Below are positions 52,655-63,427 of a stretch of 64,000 bases of DNA, in pieces. Made by a program: the position numbers and the translations under genes. The notes beneath the pieces were generated by a model. That model did not search any database. It saw nothing but the letters and a program-made list of their open reading frames with translations, and had not been told where the DNA came from. How positions within the stretch are numbered: position 1 is the first letter of the stretch; each line of letters starts with the position of its first letter. The stretch is taken from positions 13,834-77,833 of the forward strand of contig NW_020170398.1 of the NCBI RefSeq assembly GCF_000524195.1. Direction: 5' to 3'. This DNA comes from Echinococcus granulosus. Its lineage: Eukaryota; Platyhelminthes; Cestoda; Cyclophyllidea; Taeniidae.

Positions 52655-55600
52655 CTGTTAAACAATAGAAAAACGTGAGCATTAATGCTTAGTACAGCGT
52701 GAAAGAGGGAACGTACTAATATGTAAAAACTTTTTTTGTCTATTGAAGCAGATGATAAACAATGATAACCCACCAATGAGTAATCAACTTTGACTACCAC
52801 CAATAAGCAATTCGAAGACAGGCCATATTCACATTTACCATATGGTAGATGATGCTAATCCTGCATGGAAATGGGTCCGAATGTCATAAAATCTCAAAAT
52901 AGAGATAATTATGTAGGTCAACCTTCATGAGGGGTCTGACTTTCCTTCAAATAACCCACGATTATGGATAGGAGGTGGGGGAAAAGAACGGTTGCGCTTA
53001 AACAAATAACCAATTTGCGGACAAACTTAACGCCCGGCCCTCGAAAATTTATTGTGGTGTACTACCTGGTCTTTGAACCATACAAATATTCCCATATTTT
53101 GAAAGCGGTAAGAAAGAGTACAAATTAGCAGAGCAAAACACAAAAAAATGAGTTCTTTGGTCGCCAAACTTTGTCTCAGTATGCCTTGGGACGGTGGCAT
53201 TCAAGTTCCTTCCATAAATGCCCAACATTTACTTCTAAGGATCTTAGAATCACGAATCTTGGGGAGTAATCTAATGCCACATCAAATCCACAGTCACCGA
53301 ACAGCTTAGCATAGTTCCATGCGATCACACCATTTATTGAACGAAATTGCAAAGTAATAGTTTTAGCCACTGTGCAGAAGAAAATCCTTGAAGTTTACCT
53401 CCAAATGCGAAGTGTTTTCGAATGAAAGAATACAAGAAGTTGGGGCATAAAAAAGTGGGGCAGAATGATACGTTCACAGTGAACGTAGATAGGAAGGTAG
53501 GGAGACAGTGAAACACGCAGAGTTGCACAAATATGAATATGCCTCATGGCAGCTAACTTCTTCCTCTTGAATCGTGTCTTTTGACAAAGGAAAGGAGGAG
53601 GCGATGATCAACGCAAGAGCAAAACCAATTTCTATGCAAAAATTTAGAAAAAAAAACTAATTGTGTGACTGCGCAACCGATCAATTTCTGTAAACTCCCA
53701 ACTAAGCATACCAAAACAATTAAAGTGAATAGTAAAGCAAAGTGCCATCTCAATAAGTACACCAAGACCAATAAAATGAAGAACACGGTGGTCTTCAAGC
53801 CATCCAGTGCAAACTTAGAATACCTTACGCTAGCATGATGATGAAAAGAGAGGAGTTTCTAGTTCTCTTATACGATAAATAACTTGAGGTTACTATGATA
53901 TTCTTTGGATGGCTGCTGCAGATTGACAGAGTACATGAAAGTGATTTGATTCCAACTAATCAAAATCAACATTCACCAATTACGTGAACATTTTCATGCT
54001 CAGTTCAAAAGAGCGACTTTTAAATGAGAGATAAGGCAACTCTAGGTGGCTATGAAAAACTCGTGGATTTCGTCTAGACCTAGATGTGATTGCTACGAAA
54101 AATGACAGGGTCGCGAATGAGAAAAATGCAAGATAGGATTCGACAAAAGCGTTCTCCATGCAGTTTAAAGCATCTAGGAGGTTTGAAAGTCTTGGTTGGA
54201 AACGGTGAAGGTGGGAGGAGTGCTAACTGGCAATCTCAGTCATATGACTACATTTCCTTTGTTAAGCTGAATATCTCCGCAAGTCAAAGCAATAAACTTT
54301 GTAAATTGCACCTTTTGTGTCCAAAAGACTTACTAAAAGTAAACATTCATTTTCAGAATGTGTGCTTTGCAGTGAGGTAAAGCTTAATCCTGAAAGATTC
54401 GAAAGGATCCAAAATAACTACAATGGACTTCTAGATGTAGGGAGCTCCACAATTCCAACTACATCTATGAATCTGAGAAACGTAGACCCAAGGCTATGGC
54501 TGACTAGGAAAAGCAGAAAGACAGTTAGGAACGCCAAAAATAGTGATTAAATTTGCCCGCCAGCACCCTACTTAACGTCAGCCTTCAGTTTAAGCAAGCC
54601 TAACCCGGGTGAATGCTCAAGCAACTGTTCACAGTAAAGCGTGTAGCAAGCACCCAAACTCCCGTTTCCTAAGCCTGGCGAGGAGACTACATTGTGAATT
54701 ATAAAGTACAAAAGGTTGAGCAGAATACTGTGGGAGGTTGTCTATAACAGAGCTGACTTTTGAGCAGAATTAAATTAATGATTTTGAATGCCAAGAAGGT
54801 AGCAAAAATCAGTTACAATACAAACCACACGACCTAAAAAGTCATTCTCTGCAAATTGAAACATCACCAGATTCTGTGTTTTACTGGAAAACGGGTGAAG
54901 AAATCAATCGCGCATACCAAATGCTTCCTGAGCTCCTCATTCACCCTTTCTTTAATGATGACCTTTGCACGTCCAAAATCTCTACGTTTACGCTTAGGCG
55001 CCTTAATGAGGCGCTTGCGGCGGAGTTCCTCGTCCACCGCTTCGGTGCCAGGACCGGTCCATCGATTCCACCCGGGCAGGAAGGTGTCTACATCCTTCAG
55101 TGCCTCCTCCTCATTCACTGCACGCTTCTCCGCCTCGAACTCTGCCTCAGCCGACTCCACTCCGCCCACCTCGCCCACTGCCTCTTGGAGAGCAGCAAAG
55201 AAGTTCTCGTCAGTAGGGTCCAGGAACTCATCCGTCTTTGCATCGGAGTTAATGTTGGTAGAGACGGTGGCGGACTTTTGGAGCATTTCGTCAGAAGCGA
55301 GAGTGGAGAGAATAGTCGGAGCGGCGGGAGCAGTGTTAGTCATTTCGATATCATCGCCTTCGTCCATTTCTGTGGAAGTAGGCTTTTGTGGCTGATTTTC
55401 GACCTTTGAAAAGAAAGGATGATAGACATTATGCTTACGTATGAACAGTCAAACATTAAACGATGCATGGAGTTTGTAGCAGGTTTTAACGGGATTGAGT
55501 GAAAACACATTTATGACTGACAATTTGAGATGGCAGTGCGTACTAGAGCATGGAGACCGTCGACTGCTACTTTAGAACCGCATTCCCCGACCAAGTGATT

Positions 55601-58600
55601 CTCAAACAGCTGGTTGTGGACCTTAGAGGAGGCTAGCACATCAACAAACTCGCCCACTTTTCCCTATTTTCCTATTAGCAGCTCCAAGTTTTTTGACTTC
55701 TACCTGATAAATCTGGCACAAGGAAGATCGCCTGTGAGCAACGAAAAAAAATAATTCGGAAACTTATGGTAGACTTGTAATAGTAAAATTCAATATCACT
55801 CCCAAAGATAGAAACAGTTTTTTGTAACAGGTCTTCGATCTTGAAGTGCATAAATCGGCACTATCATTTCTTCTCTTTTCCGCTTATGAGACCAATTTTC
55901 CCAGACAAGTCAGATCTAGGGACTCTTCTTATCTTACCTATTCGACTTTATTAGCAAAATTTTAATTGGAGATCTCCGACTGCTATCGAAAAGAATCAGT
56001 GAGCATTATTATTGATACTTAAGCACATACGCTATCAGCGCCATATTTAGAACACCTAATTTAATGGAAATGAATGCGAAAGATAGAGAAAAACAGGAAA
56101 AGAGATTAGTGTCGCATTTAAATTAATAAAATATCTCGGCTGCAATGATCAATTACCCTCTGAGTTCCTGGTGGCAAAACTGTCAATATTAAAGTCTGTA
56201 ATCGTAACAGAGAGCCAGAGATTGGCTTCCTTAATTCCACTCTCTCGGGAAGAATCAGTCCTGCCTTCCACTGTTCTTCAAACTCGAAGAGGACAAACTT
56301 CATGCAAGTAGTGGCTCGCACGCCAGCACCCTGCTCTTCCTTTTATTGCATGTAATACCAGGTTCCGCAGCCACTTCGCGGGTCCGGACTTTCCCCATTA
56401 AACAAATTCAACTTCTGTGGCAAAATTATGAAATGTGGGACAAGTAAGGTTTTAGCGTGCAATGGGAAAGAACCGAATGAAGCCTCCGCTTGAAATTACA
56501 CCATCATTTTTTGCAGTAGAAAGCCAGTGCTTAATGTTTTAAAATCCCTCCGCTTTTCCCGATTTGATTAAATGAGTTTCTGAAGTAGGGTTATGACCAT
56601 AAGAAAATAAGGCAACCAGGAAGCAGCAAATTTTCGACGCGAAATCCCGACATCAGAAAAAATTGCATTGGTTCCTAGCTCTGGAAATAGTATCAATATC
56701 CCATTTTTGACATCGTAGCTGCCAAAAACAATGCTTCCAACATTATGTTGTTTGCATTTCTTACTCTCCACCGGAAACCGCCAAATAACTTTAAAGTCGG
56801 AAAAAACACTGAATTTCTTTTGTTTATGATAAGCCCTTAATCGAGAGTTACTTATGACATCCTTCCTGTTCATCTTTTCAAGGGTCGAGACAGCAGACAT
56901 AACACCATAATAAAATTAATTCCAATATTATATCCGATTTCCCGAAGTGCAATCCTGAGGCGCACAAAAATAGAAGTCTGTTAACGAATAGAAAAACACT
57001 TAGCATTAAAAAAGCATCTAGACAAAGACAACTCTCCGCCTACCCTACGCGCAAGCGACCTTTAGCAAATCGGAATGGCAACCAGAATAAGTACTGCACT
57101 GACGGCAAGCAGGTCGACGCGACTACCTGAAAAAAGTAATGTGCGGAAAACACCTACAAAAGGGCGTTTGTGATAATACTGCGTAGATCAATGGGCTGTA
57201 CATATTTACGCCGCTTTCAAAGTTTTTTTTTCCGCTAAAGCCAAGGTAGAGGGCAGCACGGTTAAATTTAGGACAGAGGACGGCACAAAAACCATCACAG
57301 TGATTAGGCTTATTAGCTGTAGCTAGACACCATTAAATGAAGTTAAAACATCAATTAGAAGGTAACAGACAAGCCAGTCTATTTCTTACTTTTAGGTTTT
57401 AAAATAGGCATGAAATGCAAAGTTTGGGTACTGGCACCTTTTAAAGGGCTACGAGGCTTTGGCGCTAATAAAGGTGTAGGTTCAAAGGGAGGCCGTACCA
57501 ATATACTAACGCTGTCAGAAAAGAATTTTGGTTTTTTAACACGATACATTTCCCTACTGCATACATATTTCAATTCCTACGTTCGCATAGTGAGGTTAGA
57601 CAAACACTGTCCAAGGATAAAGATAGGAAAGTGTGACTTCAAATTTCGTTAAAAGTGAAAAGGGAGCAATGAATATTCGAATGCAGCTATCAGTTGAGGT
57701 GCTCGCTGGGGCAGAACCTTAACAAAATGTGGAAAGGCATACAAAATGGTGCAGCAGACAACTTGAGTGCATTCGAATCAAGTGATTAAAAAATAACTAA
57801 TTCGAGGTGAAAATAAACAAGCTAGACTATAAAAGAAGGTTCGAACAAGGCAATTTCCATTAGGGACAAGTAGCAACAATAAATTCACCATGACAAATTG
57901 TAAATTGAAACACTGATTAAAACGGAACTATAATGCAAAGAATATTTTTTTCAACTGGGATATCTACTGAGGCATTTGGAGGAACAAAACAATCCTAGTA
58001 AGCTATATACTCGCCACAAATATCCAGCTCACATACAGCACTATTCAATTACAATTATTTTAAATAACCACATATTTCAAAACTCTTCGATGGTCAAGGT
58101 CTGCTTTTAAAGTTCTTTTAATAACGATTTTTAACGCATGTGCAACATTAAACTGCCATCCAATTTATCACTCTCTAGTCCCTTGATAAGAGTTTGCGAA
58201 AAATGACATGTAATTTACGCCCAAGAACTAAACAGAAAGATCAGAATCGAAAAGGAAATCATTTTGCACTATGAACAATTATGTCATCTTTGTTACTTAA
58301 AATTAGCCAGTAGAAGCAATACACATTGTAATTTAGATGTTGGCAATGCACAAAAGGGATGTGTAAAAATAAGGTTAAGGCCTCTAACCACAGAACCAAA
58401 CGACCGTGCTCCAGATGCCAACAGATTGTCACTTAATAGGCATGACAACTCAGTAAGACTTTAGAAATAGAAGTTACCTTAGCCCACCAACTAGCAAGGT
58501 AAGGAGCTATCTCTTCTTCTTCCTTCATTTCCTCATCATCAACCTCCACCTCTTCCTCATCAGTTTCCTCTTCCTCCGAGGAGCTAAGATCAATGTCTGA

Positions 58601-60142
58601 GATCACAGAATCACTGTCATCATCGTCACCGTTATTCTGTCGACGCTTTGTCAAATCCCGAGCCTGATCGTGCATGTTGGCCACTGCATCTCTCGCTTCC
58701 TTGTCATACTTCGCCCTCAAGCGTTGCATTTTCGCAAATTTGCCACCCGTCTTGTGTCGCAAGCTCGCTCGCTCCTTGGCGCGAAGCCGATCCGCCTCAA
58801 GCAGGCGTTCAGCGAAAGCCTGAGGGTTATTCTTACGCAGAAGGGCAATGTCCTTTTCAAACTCTTTCATGATGCGCCGCTTTGCGCGACGGTGATAGTT
58901 CTTGCTCTTAATCCGCTTTTGCAGCTTAGCTTTGCGAAGCAATGCCACCTCTCGCAACCGCTGCTTCATTTGCTCGGAGGCCTTACGACACATTTTATGA
59001 GCAAGTTTCAACTGCTCTTCAATTTCCTTATTGACAGTAGAAACACTAAAATAAACAAAAACAGCATTTATTTACGGCAAACGTCCTAGAAAATACCTGA
59101 TACGCATGGCATCCTTTACTTACAAGTGCTAAAAATAAACATATGCCCAAAACAACGTAAGAATACTGAGCATAAACAGACCAGGGGAAATTTTTCAACT
59201 AAAATACATAATTATATAAAGGCACACACCTTTCAGATACCAAAGGCAGTAACGTGAGAAACTGGCATATTACGGGAGTATTATTGTAATGAATTCAGAA
59301 AGCAATACACCTAAACTCACGGCTGAGCTGTTTTTCTATACAAAACCTTGAAAAGTTTTCCTTGGAGAGACGTATCATCTTCTTTTAATGCCTCCAATGC
59401 CTTATGCTGCTTAGCTTCCCTAGCTTCATCTGAGGTAGGAAACTGAACGGCATGACTCTGAAGTGGAAAGATTAGCTGATCTGCCAAACGGTTCTGATGA
59501 ACAGGACCCTTCCACAGATTGAGGCGTTCTCGATTTAAATTAAACTTAATTCTGCGGTTCTTTTTCTCGTCGCGTAAATCATCTGGGACATTGAGGGGAG
59601 TAGAATCATTCTGTAAGCGCTTTAACTGTTTGGACTGTCTTGATTTGTTACCCGACTTAAGTTTCAGTAAACCCCACGCATTTGCATCGGGTAATGCTGG
59701 AACATTCGCCTAAAAATAATTGATGGAATAAAATAAGCGAACTACCATGTGACCAACGGCGACAAGACGCGCGCCACTATGGGACCATTATAAACGTTTG
59801 CCAGGCATTGAAAATTTCCCTAAGATATGATTTGTCAACACAGGTCTCTCTCTATAAAAATGTGCATATAAAGGTCGTGAAGTTAGGGTGGCGATAGTTT
59901 ATAAAAGGGTTAAAGGAAAGCCACTATTATTCGCCTGAATTTCCTTCTGAGTTTGTTATAAATAAAAACATACATGCTCATAGTGGTCAGCACATTCGCT
60001 AGAGTTAAAATGACACTTGCCATCTCTTGATACTAATATTACAAAGTTTTATTTCTCCTACCAATTCCCTCTTCGGTTTCTCCAGCATGTCTAAGCGACA
60101 AATCGGCTTATTGATCCTTTTTAAATCGTGCAATTTAGTCGG
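52433..60142 (-). CDS. UTP14: UTP14, SSU processome / U3 snoRNA-associated protein 14 (5 exons seen, N-terminus missing)
   Basis: Join, in transcript order: 60142-60062 (probable), 59709-59321, 59045-58478, 55403-54918, 52654-52433. All junctions are GT-AG and the phases agree (0; 2/1 split proline codon; 0; 0), giving 581 residues plus TGA. UTP14 belongs to the nucleolar small-subunit processome and acts with the U3 snoRNP in 18S pre-rRNA cleavage; in yeast it activates the helicase Dhr1. Family hallmarks seen in order: a W-x-G-P-V block followed by ADQLIFPL, a basic coiled region rich in KSKNYHRRAKRR, a SLRHKTGGKFAKMQRLRAKYD block, a long acidic stretch, LPGWNRW, LIKAPKRKRR, and the C-terminal FPYAKPEQYEQ ... 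PICREW ... HRELTKPKV module. Human UTP14A is about 770 residues, so the acidic N-terminus and probably some middle sequence are absent or unrecognised. The identification is secure; the 5' end is not. Confidence 0.93.
53020..54917 (-). repeat. UTP14 intron 4, source-like region for the copies
   Basis: It aligns with 35400-39660 in the same orientation; parts (53080-53380, 53700-53830) align inverted with block A at 7410-7690 and 6950-7100, and with 22000-22280. The complement of 53176-53370 shows an open frame, FRSINGVIAWNYAKLFGDCG, shared only as DNA with 7420-7480. Confidence 0.7.
54090..54550 (+). other. Unrecognised plus-strand open frames inside UTP14 intron 4
   Basis: Frames at 54090-54380 and 54317-54550 look protein-like. 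The second ends PTTSMNLRNVDPRLWLTRKS, then RKTVRNAKNSD and a stop, with a possible acceptor, attttcag, at 54356. In the copy at 39158-39285 the last ~40 codons stay open. I see one synonymous and two amino-acid changes there, but an upstream stop cuts the frame. It could be a nested exon on the opposite strand or chance. No family was recognised. Confidence 0.25.
54918..55403 (-). CDS. UTP14: UTP14 penultimate exon (LPGWNRW and KAPKRKRR)
   Basis: The acceptor tttcttttcaaag precedes GTCGAAAAT, and 162 codons end at AAGCATTTG|gtatgc; both borders are phase 0. Residues include LQEAVGEVGG, KDVDTFLPGWNRWTGPG and RLIKAPKRKRRDFGRAKVII. These match the UTP14 region that runs from a DVDLTLPGWGxWGG pattern to a basic patch and a V-I-I-N/K-E-K/R motif. 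Two other copies of this exon exist in the window, at 1621-1968 (plus) and 39660-39995 (minus). Both have lost part of the basic patch, so this is taken to be the functional copy. Confidence 0.95.
55404..58477 (-). other. UTP14 intron 3 (3.07 kb) with unrecognised same-strand open frames
   Basis: The first ~170 bases next to the exon match 1330-1620 inverted. Three minus-strand frames stand out. 57379-57573 is proline/lysine-rich and ends PILKPKSKK. 56568-56900 is 110 codons from an ATG, with GSIVFGSYDVKNGILILFPE. 56118-56345 follows a possible gagcag acceptor and has MKFVLFEFEEQWKAGLILPE, with a possible AGG|gtaatt donor at about 56155. They could belong to a nested gene or to alternative UTP14 transcripts; nothing ties them to a known family. 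Confidence 0.3.
58478..59045 (-). CDS. UTP14: UTP14 central basic and acidic exon
   Basis: The acceptor tttattttag precedes a single base that completes the split proline codon, then come 189 codons to a gtaact donor after WWAK. The first half is strongly basic and helical, with KAKLQKRIKSKNYHRRAKRR. Next come an LLRKNNPQAFAERLLEADRL segment and ERASLRHKTGGKFAKMQRLR. This is the most conserved part of UTP14; the human equivalent reads K-I-K-S-K-K-Y-H and S-L-K-H-x-x-S-G-K-W-A-K. The second half is a run of Asp, Glu and Ser, typical of nucleolar proteins. Reading past the donor reaches a stop soon after, which supports splicing. Confidence 0.95.
59321..59709 (-). CDS. UTP14: UTP14 exon with the W-x-G-P-V / ADQLIFPL block
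   Basis: The acceptor is tatttttag before GCGAATGTT, and the donor is a strong CAGCC|gtgagt. The 389 bases are open in one frame and end two bases into a proline codon that the next exon completes. The translation contains NVPDDLRDEKKNRRIKFNLN, then LNLWKGPVHQNRLADQLIFP. This corresponds to the conserved UTP14 stretch (in human, a W-D-P-V-V-x-x-N-R-Q-A-E-Q-L-V-F-P-L pattern). The arginine, asparagine and QL-FPL positions agree. Confidence 0.9.
60062..60142 (-). CDS. UTP14: UTP14 probable upstream exon (27 codons)
   Basis: On the minus strand a pyrimidine-rich stretch ending in cccttag is followed by 81 open bases and then a gtagga donor. The exon is phase 0 on both sides and joins in frame to the next exon at 59709. 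It encodes a peptide with LHDLKRINKP and LEKPKREL, which resembles the short 'HxxLLxxI...KPxRxE' region that precedes the tryptophan block in other UTP14 proteins. The match is short, so this rests mainly on splice signals, phase and position. No further upstream exon or start codon could be picked out between 60143 and 61620. Confidence 0.5.
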
Positions 60143-61625
60143 CTAAGGGCATAAATATAATTCCTGACCAATTTTTGCGGGCTTCGATTTAGGAATGGTT
60201 CATAATTATATCTATTATCTATTAATGTTTTTATTATGTGAGAGGCAGCACCAACCAGAACCAATATTTGAACTCCACATCAATTTCTGAGTAGTCATTA
60301 CATGACATCCAAAAGTAAGTCCATTCAAAGTAGTCATACGCTGTAGCTCATACCCATGGTCATGCTACCATGATTTATTTGTATTTTGCGATAACAAAAA
60401 AGCCATGCATTAGTTAGTGCTGCAATCATTTTCAATGTGGTCAAAATCAGCACTGGTATTGCCCTTTATACCGCCAATGTAACATAATAGTAAGAGATTT
60501 ATTTATGAGCCTAGGTTTATAATGGTAAATTAGGCTCAGGAACGTAAACATGTTTCATACACAGGTATCTTTAAAAAGGAAAAAAGAAGTACTTCTTGCT
60601 GTCTTTCACTTTTAGGGGCGTGATTCTGACGATCTATAATGAACATTTGTTTATGATGACATCTTGCATCTTTCACTGAGCAAGACTCTGCAAAATTTTT
60701 TGTAAAAATATTCACTAATTTTTATTTTAAAAGTGGTTCCACTGTTTCGTGAATTGCGATCTTATGCGATTATCTGTTATTGCGTACATATAGTTGGCAT
60801 ATTTTTTAATTAGACCGTCGCGATACCTGCTTACGCCTGATATTGTGTGCATACTTTTGCTTGTTTTTAATGTTTGAATTTTTGTAGGCAACGTTACTGA
60901 CGAGCTGTATGAAATTTTTAAAATGCTAAGAATCAGATACAGCATTTCGCCATCCAGGAAACCAGTGAGGTGCGGTCTAGGCTACTACTCATAATTTTAA
61001 TCCTTCCAAAAAGTTATTAGCAATGGTATTCAATGAAAGTGTACTTTATTTGCCCTCAGGAGGGTTAATGTTTCCTCTGGGACATGAGCTATTAATAATT
61101 CAAAACACATGCTGCCATAAAAAATCCCATGAATTCGCCTTGGCATTTTACCTTCTGATTTTTATCAAATGTTTGGTAAAAAACGTTGAGAAGGTCGCCG
61201 TTGAGTCCAAAGTTCTAATTGAGACATTGCTCATTTTAGAGTAGCTATACCTTGCGAAGAAAAGGTTGAGGACTGCCTCTTTGTCAAATACAACACACCT
61301 GTTAGAGTTGAAAGGAAAAGTTACCTCGAAGTAAGATTGTATATTGTAATTTCAAGTGAAGTACAACCTTTAGTGAATCCATTTTGCTTTTTTCGTAAAC
61401 ATTTAGGGATATGCACTCCCTTACTATTTTTCGAAAATTTCTGATATATGATGGGAAATCAGCATTAATAAGTTGAGGTGTTTTTGTACCAGGAATTTTG
61501 TAAAAGAAATTTACGTAGATTAAGTAAAGCTTAGCTGATCTCCATTCACTTTTATAATGCTCACCAAAATGCAGCGCACATCCAAAACTTCTAAATATTT
61601 TCAAACATCATGTTTCCCGAACTAG
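60143..61625. other. Interval between UTP14 and the p28 gene, transcribed apart
   Basis: The two genes point away from each other across 1.48 kb. The missing 5' exon(s) of UTP14, any 5' exon of p28 and probably both promoters must lie here. I saw no CpG-rich stretch, no TATA box I would trust and no clear coding exon. Short open frames at 60727-60945 (minus) and 61302-61604 (minus) look non-coding. Confidence 0.35.
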
Positions 61626-61964
61626 AATGAGCCGGAAACCAACGATCGCGTGCGTGCAGACTCTCCAAAAGTATCGGCATCAGATATCCCTGCAGACTTC
61701 TGTAAAATGATGATTTCCACAGACAAGCCAGCGGACGAAAAGACCATGAAGTTGCTCACGCAGGAGTTTCCGATGCGTGTCAAACGGGTGGGGAATGACG
61801 TGTACGCTTCCACAGTGCGGGAGACTCAGACCTCGCCCATGGAACTAGCTGGTCTCCTAAACGACCTTCGTATGACTCTCAAACAACGAGCGGCCAGAGC
61901 ACGTCCCCTGTGCCATGTTCGTGAGGAAACACTCCACTGTCTTGCCAGAGAATTGCTTAGGCAG
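61626..61964 (+). CDS. DNALI1: p28 dynein light chain exon 1 (start uncertain)
   Basis: Open from after a TAG at 61623-61625 to GGCAG|gtgagc at 61964. The possible starts are ATG 61707 (MMISTDKPADEK...) or an acceptor at 61625 (cccgaactag) joined to an unseen 5' exon. An ATG at 61627 is out of frame. The second half holds the conserved QRAARARPLCHVREE block. The first half (KLLTQEFPMRVKRVGNDVYA) stands where other p28 proteins have L-N-x-I-L-P-P-R-E-W and is strongly diverged. Confidence 0.8.
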
Positions 61965-63427
61965 GTGAGCTGCGTGCTTTATCATCTAACGGCATAGTCC
62001 TAAATTTGAATTGGAAAAAAACGGGCTTACCTTTAAATATCCGTAAAAAAAGACAAATCCTTTGGTTAAATATGCAGGTGAGAAAGCGGCAGCCTCAATT
62101 TATGTCACTAGTCATTTTACAAACCGATATTTCTGACTTGAATGTATAACAAAGTTGCCTGACGAATGAACAACCATATAAAGCTTTGTAGACGTGCGTT
62201 CCACTTGATCGAATTTATAAATTAAGGTAATGCTATCCTGCTCACGCAATTTATAAGTTCTTGATATATCCATTCCCATAAGTTATTTTTTGTCTTGCCT
62301 ATCTAGCTTATAATTGACTGTCCAGAGAGGGGCCTACTGTTCAAACAAGTTTTGGAGGAACATTACAAATACATCGAATCTTACAAAGTCCTTATGCAAC
62401 ACAATGATGCTTTCATGTGTCGGAAGAATCTCCAGGCTTTTCACACCAGAGGTACTCAACTTACAAAAGTAAGTGTTGCCGTGACTATGAATGAGTCTTT
62501 GCACGCTTTAATCACCTTTCCAAAAAATTATCCCAATTCTTCTTCACACTCACCTTTCAAATTTAGAAGGGTGGATGGTTGTTCCCCCATTATCGTCACG
62601 TAAAATCTATTCCTAAGGTTTCTTTAAGCAGTTCAGAGGGATGAGCTTAAATGGCGGCATGTTCAGTCTATAAAAGGGGTACCTGATTAAGTTTTTTAGG
62701 AATTTTCAGTATCTTACACGAAAGTTTCATGCGCCTACATATTTCTACTTAACAGTTACTTGCATATTTCTAAAAATATATCGAATTGGAATTCCTTTTG
62801 AAGTTGATTAATATCTGTAGCACTTATCTGTAATTCCTGATAAGAATGGAAAATAGCACCATCGTGGTATTGAAAGCAAATATTTTGTTTGGCAGTTGGA
62901 TCTTTATCTATTCTATGAATTACTTCATCACTATGTCTGGGTTCTACCTCTGCCCCAGAATACCCTAAGCAGGCTTAATAATTGACACTAGTATCCCGTC
63001 TACCTGCCTTTTATCGCTCTTTAAAGCGACGAAAATAACTTCCGTTTTGAGCATCATAACATTACCAATTTAATTCACGAATCGATCATAAGTGGAGCAT
63101 TGATGTTTTATAATAATAATCAGTATATGTGGTTTAGACGTTTTTAAAAAACACAGACTTTTAAATGCATAGCTCAAGAGCCATAGAGCTCAAAGCGTTT
63201 CAGATATTGCAAAACACCTATTCCTTAAAGTAAAGGAAACTTTCATTACTCTATCTGTCTAGGTACAGTACCTAGAGGACGAAATAGATGTCTTAAAACA
63301 CCAGGCGAAGGCGCTGAAGGAGGCTGCGGATAGGCTAGAGAAGAAGTACCAGGAGGATAGAAGGAGCGCTGAAAGTCAAAGGCAAAATGAACTGCGCTAT
63401 CTTCGTCAGCTGGGGGAACAACTCAAG
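61626..63427 (+). CDS. DNALI1: Axonemal dynein light chain p28 family (DNALI1-like), 3 exons, partial
   Basis: Join 61626-61964, 62307-62468, 63263-63427; all joins are phase 0 with GT-AG borders (gtgagc, gtaagt, and ag acceptors). p28 proteins are light chains of inner-arm dyneins in motile cilia and flagella. The family pattern is clear: LNDLRMTLKQRAARARPLCH followed by REETLHCLARELLRQ, where the family has D-x-x-L-Q-x-R-Q-A-R-x-x-G-I-C-P-V-R. Then comes LIIDCPERGLLFKQV, where the family has V-T-I-x-C-x-E-R-G-L-L-L. A long Glu/Lys coiled coil follows to RYLRQLGEQLK. About 222 residues are visible against roughly 258 in human. The start is uncertain: the first in-frame ATG is at 61707, but the frame is open upstream to 61626, behind a possible acceptor. 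The 3' end is also uncertain (see exon 3). Confidence 0.85.
62307..62468 (+). CDS. DNALI1: p28 dynein light chain exon 2
   Basis: The acceptor is gcctatctag and the donor CAAAA|gtaagt, giving 54 codons in phase 0. It encodes LIIDCPERGLLFKQVLEEHY, then KYIESYKVLMQHNDAFMCRK and a short tail. The ERGLLF motif and the tyrosine-rich helix (family: R-M-T-I-A-A-Y-Q-T-L-Y-E-S-S-V-A-F-G-M-R-K) mark it as the central part of p28. Confidence 0.9.
63263..63427 (+). CDS. DNALI1: p28 dynein light chain exon 3 (coiled coil)
   Basis: Acceptor ctatctgtctag, then 55 codons in phase 0 made almost entirely of heptad-type coiled coil, ending RYLRQLGEQLK. The family ends with F-L-K-R-T-N-Q-Q-L-K-A-Q-L-E, so this is near the C-terminus. 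Either the exon stops at AAG|gttgcc (63427, a non-ideal donor) and a short last exon follows beyond 63.5 kb, or it reads on to TAA at 63527-63529. Reading on adds 33 hydrophobic residues not expected in this family. I prefer splicing. Confidence 0.8.

Noticed and set aside
54856..55409. Two long plus-strand open frames (179 and 177 codons)
   Set aside because: They are antisense shadows of the UTP14 penultimate exon, whose minus frame has clear family motifs and splice sites. The same shadows recur at 39633-40043.
58648..59089. Plus-strand open frames opposite the central UTP14 exon
   Set aside because: Shadow of the strongly biased Lys/Arg/Glu coding on the minus strand.
60727..60945. Minus frame as the UTP14 N-terminal exon
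   Set aside because: Lacks the acidic composition expected of the UTP14 N-terminus, and no donor in a suitable phase was seen.
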